Below are positions 38,401-43,349 of a stretch of 64,000 nucleotides of DNA, in pieces. The position numbers were made by a program, and so were the translations under genes. The stretch is from Pyrrhosoma nymphula. Lineage: Eukaryota; Arthropoda; Insecta; Odonata; Coenagrionidae. Positions within the stretch are counted from its first letter, which is position 1; each line of letters opens with the position of its first letter. The notes below the pieces were generated by a model. That model had not been told where the DNA came from, did no database searches, and saw only the letters and a list, made by a program, of their open reading frames with translations. The stretch lies in contig OY754339.1 in assembly GCA_963573305.1 (NCBI GenBank), positions 13,625,941-13,689,940 of the forward strand, written 5' to 3'.

Positions 38401-41400
38401 TTCTTTATTTGCTTGCTTGGCAGGTTTGTGGCTTGAAGTGGTCTCCCGATAATCAATGCTTGGCATCTGGAGGAAATGATAACAGATTGTATGTTTGGAA
38501 TCTTCATAATCTTACTCCAGTGCAGACGTACACTGAGCATTTAGCTGCAGTGAAAGGTAAATATGGATCTGTGTTAAGGATACCAAAAGGAATTATTTCA
38601 TGAGTCAGTAAACACTTCTTTTTACTGGGATTTTATGTAGCCATAGCATGGTCACCCCATCACCATGGTCTTCTTGCGAGTGGAGGAGGCACTGCTGACC
38701 GGTGTATTCGTTTCTGGAATACACTGACCGGACAGCCTATGCAGTGTGTTGACACTGGTTCACAAGTCTGCAACTTAGCTTGGTCAAAGCATTCCTCTGA
38801 ACTGGTATGTGTTTCTGAATTTTGGTCTCTATATTTGCAATGGTGGTTGTGTTTGCACGTTTTATAATTTTAAGGATTACCTTTGTTTATACCCTTGTGC
38901 ATATTATTTACATCTGATATAAGTTTCAACTTTGGTATGCGTATACCAGATAGGATGGGAGATTCCTGAGAACAAAGCAGTAAAATGCTGTTCATCCTCT
39001 CTCCATGTTTAAGAATACTGATACCAACGTTCCTGTACACATTCAATCCAGCTCAGTAATCTTTCACCATTCCATAGTTTGATTGGATAAATTCATAATG
39101 ATTGCTTTTGTTTGGTTTCTTTCTTTTCCATAGTTTTGAGTGGAATTTTGAATATTTCCCCGTTTCTCATTATGTGTGTTCAAAAGTTTCAATTTAATAC
39201 AAGGGAAATAGAGATTCAGCTGTAAGCATGATCATAAAATTCACGTTTAGAGCTCTGTACGTAGTTCAACTGGACATTATATGTATCTTTAATTCCCTCA
39301 CTTATTCTTCTATGATAGATTTACTGTATAATTTATTGTTGAGGTTACAATGTTATGATATGTATTTTGTCATAAAGGAAAATTTTGATGTCTTCCAAAA
39401 AAATTATAAAAATCATAGGAGCAGCTTTCGGGCATTCCTCCGCGTGATGTCTATTGTTGACAACAGTTTCTCCAGCCATCCTGCTGGCGTCTTCAGGTCC
39501 AATAATCAAGCCCCACGGAAAACTTCGTAGCAATTTAAAAAATCCTCAATCCTTTTTAATGATTAGACAATTTTATAGTCATCTTTGATGTAATACTTCA
39601 TTCTCTGTAATTTCCTCAGAATAAATAATGAGATCATTTTTCTCCATTAGGTGAGCACCCATGGTTACTCTCAGAACCAAATCCTGGTGTGGAAGTATCC
39701 CAGCTTAACTCAGGTGGCCAAATTAACTGGGCATTCATACAGGGTTCTTTATTTAGCAATGTCACCTGACGGAGAAGCGATTGTCACTGGTGCCGGAGAC
39801 GAAACCCTTCGTTTTTGGAATGTTTTTAGTAAAGCACGCTCTCAAAAGGTAAAGGTCATTTATTATTGTAACAATTTTAATGTTAATGGCACGGAAAGCA
39901 AAAAGTACTTCAGGAATGAGTATTTTATTCAGTCCATTTTTGCAGTCACTTGTTTTTTGTTATTTTTATGCATTGTAATTGTTTTACCTTAGGGTTAATT
40001 GTTCTCAGACTTCACACAATGTCAGGTTTTACATGGAAAACCTGACCATGTATGAAACCCAGAGAACAATTCACCTCAGTTATTCGCCAGGGAAGTATCA
40101 AATCTTGTTTTTTTTCTCACTTCTGCAGGAATAAAAAAATCAAGATTTAATACCCAATGTTAAGGGCTTTGGAATTTAGCATTCTGAGTGTTTCAAATTT
40201 GCTGTATCATTTGCAGTTGTGCCCATTGCAGTTACATTATTAATACCCCCTAGAGCTATGTAGTTCTATATGTTGAGCTACAGGAGTAGTTCCAATCAAG
40301 ATTACTTCTTTGCAAGAGAGATCTCCTCAACTCATTGTACTTTCCAATTCCCCTCTTGCTCTGTAGATAGTGCCTTTATGACTATTGATGCAATAGTATA
40401 AATCGCTATTGCTTGTCAGGAGGCAAAGCCTCACGAGCATGCACTACACTTTAGGTGCTAGAAGGACTGTTAGTATTTTGCAGTTACATAAATGGGCAGA
40501 GACAGAAGAATTACCCTCAAAACATGCAAAACATGCTGTTAGTACTAGATTGCAGATAATACAAATATTAGGGAGTAAATACACTAACTTTTGTGGTCTT
40601 TGGCATGGTTTTAAAATGATTTTCGGTCATAATATTTGTGAAAGCATTCTTAAAAAAATTCCTTTGTATCATAAATTTTATGTCATAATGGATCGTAAAA
40701 TATGTACGTATCAGCTCGTAGTTCCCTATGCAAATGATTTAAAGTCAGCGATCTTAGTGTTGGCAAAATTTCTACCCATTTTTGTATAAGACTTTTATTT
40801 CCTATTCCACAGTCAGTAGAGACTAGCAACTTCTTTGGATGCTTCTCTAAAATCTAAGCGGTCATCACGACCACGCTTAATGCTGCCCACCCTTTATCGC
40901 TAAATCAGAGGGAATTAGAGAAGGGACTCAGCCCATTTAGAAAAAAATATCCTACAAAGGTGTGGTGTCCTCTATATCATCAGCCAAATATGCAAACTTG
41001 GGAGGAACTATTATTTTGCTCCAATAACTAATTGTTTGGTGACAAATGGGGTGTGATTCTGCATCTTTCTTATATCGCCGTCAGTTCAGGGCATCCTAAG
41101 TTTACGGTTGGAAATGGCCAGATTATTTTGTAAGGGTGGAATAATAATATGGAGGTAGAGAATGATACCAAGGTAAAAAGTACTTCTATCAATGGTTTTT
41201 GGGGATAAATTATGCTATCTATATCAACCCAGCAGCCATCTTGGAAAAATGGCTGCTGCAAGAAGCCAAGGAGGTATACATTGGGAGCATTTACTCGGAA
41301 TCGAAATTGCTATTTCATTCATGAAATCATTAGAAGGAAACAAAAAATGAATTTTAGTGAAAAAATCAATCTTCTAACCATAGCCATTCACTCATAAATT

Positions 41401-42125
41401 GAATATTAAAATACGTAAAAGGTGACTCCCATCGAATGAGCTGCACTGAGAACTTCTACGTCATCCACCTCCCCTCATTGGCTGTTTTGGGGAGTGGAGT
41501 GGGGGTGGAGTTGGGGAGGGGAGGTCTGCCCACTCCACAGCAACTGGCGCAGCAGATTTTGATAGGTCGAAGGAGCTAGGCAGTCTCAGTTGTGATTGGA
41601 CGAAGGGATGACGTAAGAAGTCTCAGCATGCCCATTCCAGCGAAAGGGTTAAGAACATCAGTTTTTCGTTGCTTATAACTCAAGAACGAGGTGACAGATT
41701 GAAAAACGAAAAAATAAGAGTTTTTATTTTACGTACTCTATCAGATTTGGCAATTTAAAAAAAATGGTGAACGCCCATTTTTAATATCATTGCTTTTAAT
41801 TGCCAATACATGTGCGCACAAAAAATTGATTTTTTTCTGAAGTAGTTAATGCAGTCATTTTTCATTAGATCATTTGGCATGGAATGACCCGGATGTGATT
41901 ATCAACGTTCTTTTATTGTCTAGTGCATTTCAACTCTGCTTCTGATCTGTTTTGAAGTGCACTGTGTGTATCTCTTCTGATCCTTTACCAAAGTGTGTAT
42001 TTTAAGTATTTAGTTATATTTTTTATTTACTACAGAGATGATACTTGTTATGATTCTGACATACATCTTTTCTTATTTTGCAGGAAAATAAATCTGTTTT
42101 GAATCTGTTTACCAGCATTCGATAG
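5325..42125 (+). CDS. fzr: Fizzy-related protein (Cdh1), APC/C co-activator; ten coding exons
   Basis: The exons join with GT-AG junctions into 493 codons, essentially the length of animal Cdh1 (about 490-500). Cdh1 binds the anaphase-promoting complex in late mitosis and G1, recruits D-box and KEN-box substrates such as mitotic cyclins, and drives endocycle entry. Visible parts: C-box DRFIPFR (residues 51-57), the Cdh1-typical YSCLLKNELLG block in exon 3, several Ser-Pro sites including KLLRSPRK (likely CDK-inhibited), a seven-bladed WD40 propeller (about 183-475) with GHRQEVCGLKW and SGGGTADRCIRFWN, and the terminal Ile-Arg tail that docks on APC3. These features separate it from Cdc20/Fizzy. 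Exon lengths are multiples of three except 7/8, which share a split Ala codon. Intron 6 (14888-38423) is filled with mobile elements, yet all exons are clean and open, so the gene looks functional. The start ATG is followed by a second in-frame ATG. Confidence 0.97.
5662..5778 (+). CDS. fzr: fzr coding exon 2 (residues 32-70), C-box
   Basis: Acceptor ctttacag, donor gtgagt, 39 codons, phase 0. Contains YSDRFIPFRTGNNW; the DR-[FY]-IP motif is the C-box through which co-activators contact the APC/C platform. Confidence 0.95.
6307..6489 (+). CDS. fzr: fzr coding exon 3 (residues 71-131)
   Basis: Acceptor cttttag, donor gtacgg, 61 codons, phase 0. Contains RDGLTYSCLLKNELLGAGIE, a block strongly conserved in Cdh1 but absent from Cdc20, preceded by a basic KKAR stretch. 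The following intron is 6.8 kb and carries the first cluster of mobile elements. Confidence 0.95.
6490..8285. other. fzr intron 3, first part; nothing recognised
   Basis: AT-rich intronic DNA with short imperfect repeats of a tatatatgcata/acaaatccatat word at about 7010-7072. No ORF or repeat family identified. Confidence 0.5.
8286..9120. mobile_element. Penelope-like element, inverted-duplicated 3' portion
   Basis: Two head-on pieces of one element: 8477-8286 on the minus strand and about 8500-9120 on the plus strand both encode the C-terminus AEH-[GS]-ISLDHRIKWDS. The plus copy continues through a GIY-YIG domain to a tail (9029-9065) with a hammerhead-like core, CTGTAGA ... GAAAC ATCA GTA. 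Inverted extra copies of the element end are characteristic of Penelope insertions. It sits in fzr intron 3. The reverse-transcriptase part is missing. Confidence 0.8.
8508..8935 (+). pseudogene. GIY-YIG endonuclease domain of a Penelope-like element
   Basis: The plus frame reads TRGVYQIPCKCGQVYVGKTG then RTIAMRLKEHQRHF and SAVAEHSISLDHRIKW, which is the Penelope-type GIY-YIG nuclease (Gly-Val-Tyr ... Tyr-Val-Gly core, Arg and Glu-His positions, Cys-containing knuckle). A TGA at about 8803 replaces the Arg codon that the inverted minus-strand copy still has (WDRLAKEA against WD-stop-LAKEA). Beyond it the frame continues as LAKEAIEIRLEKYNLN. It is a dead fragment of a retroelement polyprotein whose reverse transcriptase is absent here. 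Confidence 0.8.
9147..10735. mobile_element. Tigger/pogo-like non-autonomous DNA element
   Basis: The terminal inverted repeats are CAGTAAGTCCTCGACTTACG at the left (from 9147) and its complement ending at 10735, flanked by TA on both sides (9145-9146 and 10736-10737), as for Tc1/mariner/pogo insertions. CAGT termini with a TCCTCGACTTACG-type end are typical of Tigger elements. No transposase was recognised. A second MITE is nested inside. Confidence 0.85.
9720..10383. mobile_element. nested MITE with TAA duplication (Harbinger-like)
   Basis: Ends AGGCCGAATCAC (9720-) and GTGATTCGGCCT (-10383) form imperfect inverted repeats of about 35 bp that include a gagcggtta block. The trinucleotide TAA occurs immediately outside both ends (9717-9719, 10384-10386). 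A 3-bp TWA duplication and GGCC-rich tips suggest PIF/Harbinger. It is inserted inside the Tigger-like element and is therefore younger. Confidence 0.75.
10736..12309. other. fzr intron 3, middle part; nothing firm
   Basis: No ORF or clear repeat. A GC-richer patch at 11222-11330 and a possible pol III B-box-like word (ggtttgaatctcg, about 11779) at 11700-11830 may be old SINE remnants, but neither could be given ends. Confidence 0.4.
12310..12425 (-). mobile_element. tRNA-derived SINE, minus copy of an inverted pair
   Basis: The minus strand reads an A-box-like AACTTAACTGGTTAGAGCAC and a B-box-like GGGATTGAATTCCAG, then AGGCGAACATTTTTTTACTG. It matches the plus-strand copy at 12595-12700. 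The B-box is one or more bases from consensus. Confidence 0.75.
12595..12705 (+). mobile_element. tRNA-derived SINE, plus copy of an inverted pair
   Basis: Contains A-box TAGCTTAACTGGTTAGAGCA and B-box GGTTCAAATCC at tRNA-like spacing, then a shared non-tRNA tail (ggcgaatgatttttcactgtgaatt). The anticodon arm does not fold as a working tRNA. It faces the copy at 12310-12425, leaving about 170 bp between them. Confidence 0.75.
12706..13312. other. fzr intron 3, end; nothing recognised
   Basis: Ordinary AT-rich intron sequence up to the exon 4 acceptor. Confidence 0.6.
13313..13450 (+). CDS. fzr: fzr coding exon 4 (residues 132-177)
   Basis: Acceptor tcctttcag, donor gtgatt, 46 codons, phase 0. 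It encodes a Ser-rich linker with SPVSGKSQKLLRSPRKATRK and IPFK, a basic segment with CDK-type Ser-Pro sites that may also serve in nuclear import. Confidence 0.95.
13451..14086. other. fzr intron 4; nothing recognised
   Basis: AT-rich, no repeat or ORF of note. Confidence 0.6.
14087..14275 (+). CDS. fzr: fzr coding exon 5 (residues 178-240), start of propeller
   Basis: Acceptor attgcag, donor gtaagt, 63 codons. VLDAPELQDDFYLNLVDWSS and SVGLGSCVYLWSA are the signature entry into the WD40 propeller of Cdc20/Cdh1 proteins. Confidence 0.96.
14276..14662. other. fzr intron 5; nothing recognised
   Basis: AT-rich with a pyrimidine-rich 3' end before exon 6. Confidence 0.6.
14663..14887 (+). CDS. 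fzr: fzr coding exon 6 (residues 241-315), WD repeats
   Basis: Acceptor tttttccag, donor gtaagt, 75 codons. Carries GNLVAVGTHHGYVQIWD, GHSARVGALAW and SSGSRDRVILLRD, ending GHRQE. This is the last exon before the 23.5-kb intron. Confidence 0.96.
15245..15431. mobile_element. Penelope-like palindromic tail with hammerhead-like core
   Basis: Arms starting ATGCTGGAGCTAGGT (15245) and ending ACCTAGCTCCAGCAT (15431) enclose a second paired block (gtgtgtcaatta; gacagtttctcccc; ttacaggaggcatctt). The right arm at 15347-15384 reads CTGAAGA-TG-CCTCC-tgtaat-GGGGG-A-GAAAC-TGTC-GTC, the strand order of a minimal hammerhead with one G-T pair in stem II. No protein-coding part remains. Confidence 0.7.
15491..17055. 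mobile_element. DNA element with long inverted arms, family unknown
   Basis: The left arm (15491-15683 and about 15917-16140) is the reverse complement of the right arm (about 16650-17055), including the blocks gtcacccgagtttgaagac, tgatggcaaacaaaactt and acaaccctctgactgggcaa (right-strand sense). The left arm has about 230 extra bases at 15683-15917. The unpaired middle (16200-16640) carries a 100-residue minus-strand ORF. Arms of 400 bp suggest a foldback-like or long-TIR transposon. No clean target-site duplication was seen. Confidence 0.75.
16297..16605 (-). CDS. small ORF in the long-arm element, possible DNA-binding remnant
   Basis: I do not recognise this with certainty. From an internal Met the frame reads MPSRAKFSETELRMVLSAIC then FFRREAEKCGDKRYPTYRYL and SECLGITLDAVKKIASRNRE. 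The pattern of a helical stretch followed by a short helix-turn-helix (ECLGITLDAVKKIASRN) resembles N-terminal DNA-binding segments of some insect transposases in which a 'GVS-xx-TV-xxI' turn occurs. No catalytic DDE residues are present, so at best this is the N-terminal remnant of a transposase or a small protein of an internally deleted element. It is the only open frame between the arms. Confidence 0.35.
   Translation of the reverse strand: MAERVIFKNGQCHFRSVWKHTVDMPSRAKFSETELRMVLSAICFFRREAEKCGDKRYPTYRYLSECLGITLDAVKKIASRNRENFSEKSWNFRILELDLLCL
17197..19692. mobile_element. hAT-like dispersed repeat split by a Tigger insertion
   Basis: The right part (19520-19692), read on the minus strand, begins ggatgtgtcgactctcgata and matches the repeat at 56.80-57.0 kb over about 170 bp, including cgcctaaagtc, cggccggttgc and tggtgat. 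The left part (17197-17290) has related tcgattcttgatacc words. The Tigger-like element at 17382-19300 lies between them. The class assignment (hAT) rests only on the look of the ends. Confidence 0.5.
17382..19300. mobile_element. Tigger/pogo-like element, internally rearranged
   Basis: Left end CAGTGAAACTTCTACCTAAC and right end GTAGAGGTTTCACTG (ending 19300) are inverted repeats; the next block (gaactcccgataaacgaa against acttccgataaacgaact) also pairs. TA flanks both sides (17380-17381, 19301-19302). No transposase motif was found in 1.9 kb, so it is presumably non-autonomous. Confidence 0.85.
20205..20960 (+). pseudogene. R4/Dong-like LINE reverse transcriptase fragment
   Basis: Plus-strand frames read PPVQEVDHFWKDVFEALKPF, then SNLNNYCPITCLNTI (reverse-transcriptase fingers) and, after frameshifts, DRCICQDAIEHKHN and DHNMALDITSHDLLVAMLK. 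The last segment is the counterpart of DYLKAFDTTSHDLLIAMLK in the copy at 54.5 kb, so both are one family. The catalytic region has Ala-Leu-Asp in place of Ala-Phe-Asp, an extra sign of decay. R4/Dong assignment follows from the ID-x-x-I ... W-[IV]-D-Y-x-KAFD pattern known for that clade. It is truncated at both ends and lies in fzr intron 6. Confidence 0.65.
22045..22170 (-). repeat. dispersed repeat ending CAGGGTGTCC
   Basis: The minus strand starts CAGGGTGTCCGCTAACCTAG and contains twice the word CTCAGGGAATTT. This end and these words recur in short DNA-element-derived repeats of many animals. The other end could not be placed. Confidence 0.5.
22370..22535 (-). mobile_element. tRNA-derived SINE
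   Basis: The minus strand reads GCCGTGGCCGAGCGGTTAGA (D-arm and A-box of a class II, Ser/Leu-like tRNA), then GGATTCAAATCCCAGTCCGG (B-box and T-arm), followed by a non-tRNA tail. The acceptor stem does not close and the tail is fused, so it is a SINE and not a tRNA gene. It differs from the SINE pair at 12.3-12.7 kb. Confidence 0.75.
22985..23190 (+). mobile_element. 5S rRNA-derived SINE (SINE3-like)
   Basis: 22998-23085 matches eukaryotic 5S rRNA: GATACACCAGTTCCTG, GATCACCGAAGTTAAACAAT (A-box), TTGGGCCCGGATGG and GGATGGGTGACC (C-box). The 5S part is followed by an unrelated body with the palindrome ctgtctgcatgtggcagacag. The 5S 5' end and several stem positions are diverged, so it is not a 5S gene. 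Confidence 0.8.
23214..23365. repeat. two-copy tandem duplication, 76-bp unit
   Basis: The unit starting ttcatctgtgtctcaattgc occurs at 23214 and 23290, nearly identical (a t/a difference in ggca[t/a]aggc). It directly follows the 5S-derived SINE. The high identity means it is recent. Confidence 0.9.
23780..23868. repeat. dispersed direct repeat, copy 1
   Basis: The words gtgaaagcttatga, taggttttcc and gaatgtggagcagtatgtat recur in the same order at 24237-24318, about 450 bp downstream. A local duplication inside intron 6. Confidence 0.8.
24237..24318. repeat. dispersed direct repeat, copy 2
   Basis: Partner of 23780-23868; differs by small indels (e.g. acaggggtagg against acagtatgtagtagg). 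Confidence 0.8.
24817..24944 (+). repeat. left inverted end of a possible 12.5-kb element
   Basis: Starts CAGTCCTGCTCATTAAAAAC and runs through gccgaaaaatttctaa, gtgacaacgc and cgaaccacgccccctt. The minus strand of 37317-37220 gives the same series in the same order. The first 41 bp (tcattaaaaacttacc-cctcggagcc) are partly duplicated at this end only. Confidence 0.75.
25140..26363. mobile_element. DNA element with CCGTATTCATAG inverted ends
   Basis: A perfect 12-bp inverted repeat, CCGTATTCATAG (25140) and CTATGAATACGG (ending 26363), is followed on the inside by partly pairing sequence (tattcatagct near both ends at about 25230 and 26265). The interior has no conserved ORF. Likely a non-autonomous transposon inside the fzr intron. 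Confidence 0.6.
26660..26758. repeat. module P, copy 1 (intron 6 internal repeat)
   Basis: The segment reading ttccacataccattttgcc through acttaagtgagactacgtag recurs at 33834-33945. See also modules Q and R. Confidence 0.7.
26805..26934. mobile_element. Penelope-like palindromic tail, 32-bp perfect arms
   Basis: tataaatgaaaaacttaaac... (26805-26836) is exactly complementary to 26903-26934. The minus strand of the centre reads CTGAAGATGATGTTATGTCA then AAAACCCGGG, a decayed version of the CTGAAGA ... GAAAC Penelope tail (G to A in GAAAC). Confidence 0.6.
27615..27785 (+). pseudogene. LINE reverse-transcriptase C-terminal fragment
   Basis: The plus strand reads TTQKDLGVILDAKILFNGHI and, past a stop, RTKSLIHLGFHYSEVSDL. 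KDLGV-x-x-D-x-x-L-x-F-x-x-HI is the signature just after the palm/thumb of CR1/Jockey-group LINEs. Too short to assign further; orientation is opposite to the large LINE at 29.1-33.3 kb. Confidence 0.65.
27979..28995. repeat. modules Q and R, copy 1
   Basis: Q (27979-28021, gtgaaggctaaactcactaa) and R (28882-28995, ataagagtcacttgtaga to gtgaaaagcataagg) recur next to each other at 33633-33830. In this copy 860 bp separate Q and R. Confidence 0.65.
29690..32638 (-). pseudogene. LINE ORF2: endonuclease and reverse transcriptase
   Basis: Endonuclease: NINISLVNVQSLIAHFDEFK, HLISIAETWM, VVMGDFNVNLLKSSSGKD and CHDQITLIYEF supply the Asn, Glu, D-x-N and DH catalytic positions. Reverse transcriptase: FRKGHSTQTTLLCLTEDI, VLFDFSQAFASVNHALLL, then in another frame LYEDDFQIYQHST, where YEDD stands in place of the usual YADD with both catalytic Asp kept, and KNLGVIMDRNLNWNAHCLNI. 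The hAT MITE at 29961-30536 splits the frame just before KNLGVIMD; removing it restores continuity. Several frameshifts make it a pseudogene. Confidence 0.8.
29961..30536. mobile_element. hAT MITE with 8-bp target duplication
   Basis: Ends TAGAGATGGG (29961) and CCCATCTCTA (30536), flanked on both sides by AGGGGACA (29953-29960 and 30537-30544), a perfect 8-bp target-site duplication as hAT elements make. The interior is rich in repeated taaattacggtaatttt words. It is inserted in the LINE ORF2. Confidence 0.92.
32626..33230 (-). pseudogene. LINE ORF1 (coiled coil plus FP-like C-terminal domain)
   Basis: The minus strand reads a heptad-rich segment (LQEKVSDLEIKTIKLEQDSL), then NSVEIRGVPLVANESIESVV (a non-canonical RNA-binding fold as in LINE ORF1 proteins) and, after a stop at about 32980, PPPIIVRFARQDKRNQLL and LFAYARDLKKKGKLAFVW. 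The last part matches the FP-type C-terminal domain common in insect LINE ORF1p. Such proteins bind the element RNA. One or two stops break the frame. It lies directly upstream of ORF2 on the same strand. Confidence 0.75.
33345..33630. repeat. module related to the 25.0 and 37.1 kb ends
   Basis: Pyrimidine-rich sequence with a ccctttcaggtc word and ending tttattgcccgcccag, resembling 25040-25138 (ttccttttcaggtc ... tttattgcccacccgc) and more distantly 37120-37212. It suggests a shared internal segment of the larger element. Confidence 0.45.
33633..33945. repeat. modules Q, R and P, copy 2
   Basis: Q (33633-33675), R (33696-33830) and P (33834-33945) adjoin here in the order Q-R-P. Upstream the same modules occur as P (26660), Q (27979), R (28882). 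The order differs by circular permutation, as expected if they come from neighbouring units of a tandem repeat. Confidence 0.65.
34184..36648 (-). mobile_element. Tigger/pogo transposon with decayed transposase
   Basis: Inverted ends CAGTGAATCCTGTCTTATGC (34184) and its imperfect complement ending TTTCACTG (36648); TA lies outside both ends (34182-34183, 36649-36650). The right end also repeats the taagacaggtttccg / ttacctcaggttcc blocks. 2465 bp, a near full-length element. Confidence 0.9.
34930..36200 (-). pseudogene. Tigger transposase remnant (HTH and DDE domains)
   Basis: Minus-strand frames in order: FKCGKTQVYEAMKKKDEIKK (pogo/CENP-B type helix-turn-helix, about 36130-36060), KERLTILFCGNMAGELLKPL and VIGKSARPQCFKHF (about 35465-35360), VILFLDNAICHPQIRLTNME (second catalytic Asp, DNA-x-CH; about 35230-35174), then AWLPANTTSITQPMDQGVFR. 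The last motif is diagnostic for the Tigger/Jerky/pogo DDE family. Frameshifts and a stop between blocks show that it is inactive. The transposase would cut and paste the element at TA sites. Confidence 0.85.
36800..36965. repeat. short direct repeat, about 134-bp period
   Basis: caacctctctgagttacgctaattcacgttaattgcctt (36803-36841) recurs as caacctcttcgagtgacgat... (36928-36966) with about 80% identity. Confidence 0.7.
37220..37317 (-). repeat. right inverted end of a possible 12.5-kb element
   Basis: The minus strand starts CAGTCCTGTCCATTAAAAAC and continues ttaccacctcggagccgaaa, gtgacaacgcggccgaacca, cgcccccttg. It pairs with 24817-24944. The dinucleotides outside the two ends do not give a clear target duplication. 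Confidence 0.75.
37318..38423. other. end of fzr intron 6; nothing recognised
   Basis: AT-rich sequence with no ORF or repeat of note up to the exon 7 acceptor. Confidence 0.6.
38424..38556 (+). CDS. fzr: fzr coding exon 7 (residues 316-360, split codon)
   Basis: Acceptor gcttggcag, donor gtaaat, 133 nt. VCGLKWSPDNQCLASGGNDN continues directly from GHRQE of exon 6, which confirms the jump over the long intron. The last base begins an Ala codon completed in the next exon. Confidence 0.96.
38641..38804 (+). CDS. fzr: fzr coding exon 8 (residues 360-414)
   Basis: Acceptor ttatgtag, donor gtatgt, 164 nt, entering at phase 1. AIAWSPHHHGLLASGGGTAD and NTLTGQPMQCVDTGSQVCNL are near-identical to the equivalent blades of animal Cdh1. 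Only an 84-bp intron separates it from exon 7. Confidence 0.96.
39400..39535 (-). mobile_element. Penelope-like tail with hammerhead-like core
   Basis: The minus strand of 39496-39459 reads CTGAAGA-CG-CCAGC-aggatg-GCTGG-A-GAAAC-TGTT-GTC: the CTGANGA box, a five-pair stem II, the GAAA box and a GTC. Neighbouring gcattcctccgcgtgatgtc resembles Penelope ends. It lies in fzr intron 8 and only the tail is left. Confidence 0.65.
39651..39848 (+). CDS. fzr: fzr coding exon 9 (residues 415-480)
   Basis: Acceptor tccattag, donor gtaaag, 66 codons. VSTHGYSQNQILVWKYPSL, GHSYRVLYLAMSPDGEAIVT and GAGDETLRFWNVFSK close the propeller and include residues lining the D-box and KEN-box receptors. Confidence 0.96.
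39998..40070. repeat. 73-bp hairpin in fzr intron 9
   Basis: attgttctcagacttcac (39998-) with its partner ending agagaacaat (40070) and tcaggtttt/aaaacctga next to a 6-base loop give 33-bp arms with several mismatches. Size and mismatch pattern resemble a pre-miRNA, but foldback debris is as likely here. Confidence 0.5.
40385..40620. mobile_element. LINE 3'-region fragment, family of the 47.5 kb copy
   Basis: Words ataaatcgctattgcttgtc, gaggcaaagcctcac, agcatg, tgggcagagac and tgctgttagta occur in the same order at 47532-47740. It lies in fzr intron 9. Confidence 0.7.
41434..41636. mobile_element. small MITE-like repeat
   Basis: Imperfect inverted ends: gagctgcactgagaacttct-acgtcatcc at the left and ggatgacgt-aagaagtctcagcatgcc at the right. 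The 200-bp interior is G-rich and has no ORF. Confidence 0.55.
42084..42125 (+). CDS. fzr: fzr coding exon 10 (residues 481-493 and stop)
   Basis: Acceptor attttgcag, then ENKSVLNLFTSIR and TAG. The C-terminal Ile-Arg dipeptide is the APC/C-docking IR tail; SVLNLF is typical of Cdh1. It is only 13 codons, too short for ORF-length gene finders. Confidence 0.95.
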   Translation, partial: ENKSVLNLFTSIR

Positions 42126-43127
42126 TGGTCTTCTGGATTTTTCGAAAATCATTCTTGGAATTATTTTCCTGAAATTGTTACCCTTTTTTGTTGAATTCTT
42201 TTCAAATTTTAATTTCTAATGTGAAGTGTATGCATGTGATAATATTATGCATAGCTTAAAGTAAGTCAATAGTGGTGTTATTATTGACAGGGTGAGTTAT
42301 AACTCACATGCGTGCAAGACTTAGTGCATTCTTATCTTTAAGAAGTAAATTATTAACAGTTCTCCTCCTCATTAAATAATTATTTTCTGGGTGTTTTGTG
42401 ACAAACATCATTGGAAGAAGCAATATTGGTGTGTCAGGAAGAGTCATTCCTGTGGAGAAACTCCGGCTGTAATCATATTTAAATGTAATTCTTTTATTTT
42501 TGTAGTCCATGAGCCTAGGCAATCAGTTACATCCCTAGCTAATACGTAAGCCACAAACAAGAATTTTGGAAGAGTAATAACAATGAGAGTGAGAAAAATG
42601 TTAATTTTTAGTTGGCTACTTTATTTTTATGGCTTGGGCCATGTTAAATGAGGACCTTTTTGGTTGCTTATTTGTTTTTTTAATCCCTGTAATTAGAAAT
42701 GTAATGAAATATCAAAGAACAAAATCATTTTGGCATAAACAGTGATACCTGGGAAATTTGTTTCATTTCTCTAATTGACTCATTTTGTAAGAAATCTTTG
42801 TACAAGTTTGAAACAAGAGTATTTTTTTGTGCATAAATGGTGTGTCATGATTTTTGGGTTCCTGAAAATATTGTCACAACGAATCTTATTACTCTTTGTA
42901 TGTAATATTGTTAGTGAAGGTTGAAAAATAATTGACTGCAGACACAGCAAAGGATCTTTTCACTCATTAATGGTTAGTCAGCTGCTATATGATTTCAAAT
43001 GAGCTAGCTAACGTCCATATCAGCTTAATTTTGTGAATGATACTGGGGATAGCTGATTTTCATAGGCTGGTTGGCAGCTAAATGATTAACAACTATGGAT
43101 GTGCTTTCTACTTACTTCTGTGTTCAT
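42126..43127 (+). other. fzr: fzr 3' UTR and downstream DNA
   Basis: AT-rich sequence after the stop codon. No unambiguous polyadenylation signal was picked; an attaaa at about 42372 is one candidate. No other gene. Confidence 0.4.
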
Positions 43128-43195
43128 CTGCATCTTAAAACTACCCTGCGATGTACGGCAGAGGCATGTGGCAGGGGGTATTAGGACACCAGCCA
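43128..43195. mobile_element. LINE 3' UTR scrap
   Basis: taccctgcga...gcatgtggcagggggta resembles taccctgcaag...gtgtgtggcagggggtga at 47425-47468, a conserved 3' UTR word of the LINE at 47.4-48.2 kb. Confidence 0.6.
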
Positions 43196-43349
43196 TCAAA
43201 AGAGGGGAAAAGGAGGGGGAGAAGTCAGAGGTGAATTGTTTGGTAATGATGTGTCTTTTGCATCACTCTGTTTTTGTTATAATCACTAATAGTGCGTGGA
43301 GAGAAGCAATTTTTGTACCTTTTAGTTTGGCAGTGTATTTTCTCTTGTT

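Noticed and set aside
39228..39530. 100-residue frame in fzr intron 8
   Set aside because: Intronic and ends in a Penelope-like tail on the opposite strand; no homology recognised.
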